Origin: an uncultured Syntrophomonadaceae bacterium
GTDB lineage: Bacteria; Bacillota; Syntrophomonadia; Syntrophomonadales; Syntrophomonadaceae
Length of the DNA: 13,541 nucleotides
Direction of reading: 5' to 3'
NCBI GenBank assembly: GCA_944391275.1
Contig: CALXSZ010000074.1
Coordinates: 1 to 13,541 of the forward strand
Shown here piece after piece: positions 13,041 to 13,541 of the stretch. Every line of letters starts with the position of its first letter. Position 1 is the first letter of the stretch. Under the pieces are notes generated by a model. The model searched no databases and was not told where the DNA came from. It saw nothing but the letters and a program-made list of their open reading frames with translations. Made by a program: the position numbers and the translations under genes.

Positions 13041-13287
13041 AAACTTTTGTTCTTCCTCATTGTTCGAATGAAAAATGAAAATTTCCCTGCTTTGCAAGAA
13101 GCAATTGTGATCATTCGATGTAATGAAATAATCCTGACATTTAGATTATCCCGTAGATTATCCCGCCGGATAGCGCGCCTTTCACCCAAAGCGACCGTTA
13201 TTCGGCGTATTTTTTGTTTTCTGTTTCCGGTAAGAGATCCTCATCCCCTCGAAAATTCCGATCCATTCCTTTCTTTTAAGAAGGGTA
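13041..13287. other. Non-coding stretch between integrase and attachment junction
   Basis: This 247-base stretch lacks a convincing gene; the plus-strand frame at 13047-13316 has no ribosome site and runs across the host gene boundary. It includes a 12-bp tandem duplication at 13142-13165. I see no strong terminator for the integrase. It is probably the phage-side arm of the attachment region. Confidence 0.5.
13142..13165. repeat. 12-bp tandem repeat near the attachment site
   Basis: TAGATTATCCCG occurs twice back to back (13142-13153 and 13154-13165), followed by the partly similar CCGGATAGCGCG. It lies about 135 bases from the gene junction; it may be a protein-binding repeat or chance. 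Confidence 0.7.
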
Positions 13288-13541
13288 CTATCTGTTCATG
13301 CCCCATGGTACATTGAGCCCCATCCAGCGCGTACCGAATCCATTTCCCCAATCTACTTGCTTGCTGATAATTTTCCATTCGCCCAAGGGAGAGGGGGTGC
13401 TGCTTTTCCCGATTCCTACCTCGTATCGTTTCACTTCCTGTTCATTTTCATACAAGATCAAAACATGTTGAGCAATGTCAATTTCAATTCGCATGGGATT
13501 CTGTTGAATGTTTTCCGTAACGAATACACTTCCAAAAACCA
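13288..13541 (-). pseudogene. L,D-transpeptidase (YkuD family), cut off before its catalytic motif; 5' end outside window
   Basis: The frame is open through the right edge of the window. It reads into RIEIDIAQHVLILYENEQ, GIGKSSTPSPLGEWKI and FGTRWMGLNVPWG, which is the first two thirds of a YkuD catalytic domain. Such enzymes make 3-3 cross-links in peptidoglycan outside the membrane. Relatives continue from VPWG with a YGIHGTN histidine motif and then SHGCIRM with the catalytic cysteine. Here VPWG is followed by MNR and a stop, so the enzyme cannot be active. The break coincides with the end of the integrase-bearing element. The frame begins upstream of the internal ATG at 13494, since VFVTENIQQNP precedes it in frame; a signal or membrane segment is probably outside the window. 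Confidence 0.9.
13290..13320. other. Probable attachment junction (attL or attR)
   Basis: Host-like coding sequence for GLNVPWG ends at about 13300 and non-homologous sequence starts within a few bases, so the crossover should lie near 13297-13302 (GGCAT on the minus strand). The exact two-base core cannot be fixed without the other end. Confidence 0.6.

Noticed and set aside
13047..13316. 89-codon plus-strand ORF after the integrase
   Set aside because: No ribosome site, rich in arginine from low-complexity repeats, and it runs antisense into the L,D-transpeptidase remnant.
1..13541. CRISPR arrays, tRNA or rRNA genes, insertion sequences
   Set aside because: I looked for regularly spaced repeats, tRNA-like cloverleaf ends, rRNA motifs and transposase motifs and saw none. 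The integration target is a protein gene, not a tRNA.

Overview
This window is the right-hand end of an integrated prophage-like element in a member of the Bacillota. Three things point there: strong AGGAGG-type ribosome binding sites, PBSX (Xkd)-type contractile tail genes, and a large serine recombinase of the kind used by Bacillota phages. The flanking host gene resembles L,D-transpeptidases of Clostridia, Negativicutes and some Bacilli; I cannot narrow it further from sequence alone.

Layout. From 10,415 down to 24 on the minus strand lies one tightly packed tail module in the PBSX order: tail terminator, contractile sheath, tube, tail-assembly chaperone (with a programmed -1 frameshift extension), a short tape measure, LysM baseplate protein (XkdP), hub (XkdQ), XkdR, XkdS, baseplate J (XkdT), XkdU and a tail fibre. 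Most genes overlap or sit a few bases apart. There are two exceptions. A terminator lies between tube and chaperone. A 430-bp gap lies between XkdP and XkdQ and holds its own promoter-like sequence, a large hairpin and an intrinsic terminator, so it may encode a small RNA or mini-gene. From 10,498 to 11,651 is a 1.15-kb control-like region with a terminator, an extended -10 promoter, palindromes and one 55-codon ORF too short for usual gene calling. The serine integrase (11,652-13,040) reads on the plus strand towards a host gene. That gene is an L,D-transpeptidase (minus strand, 13,541 to 13,288) which stops abruptly after its VPWG motif, before the expected HGT and catalytic-cysteine motifs.

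Interpretation. The simplest reading is that the integrase inserted the element into the L,D-transpeptidase gene near 13,297-13,302. The other half of that gene should lie at the far left end of the element, outside the window. No capsid, portal, terminase, repressor or replication gene lies between the integrase and the tail genes, so the element could be a tailocin-like particle cluster, a rearranged prophage or a decayed one. The tail fibre contains a roughly 108-residue internal duplication around a GC-rich block (124 of 180 bases at 541-720). It ends at a stop after which the reading frame appears to continue the family motif through three stop codons, which suggests a recently disrupted fibre tip.
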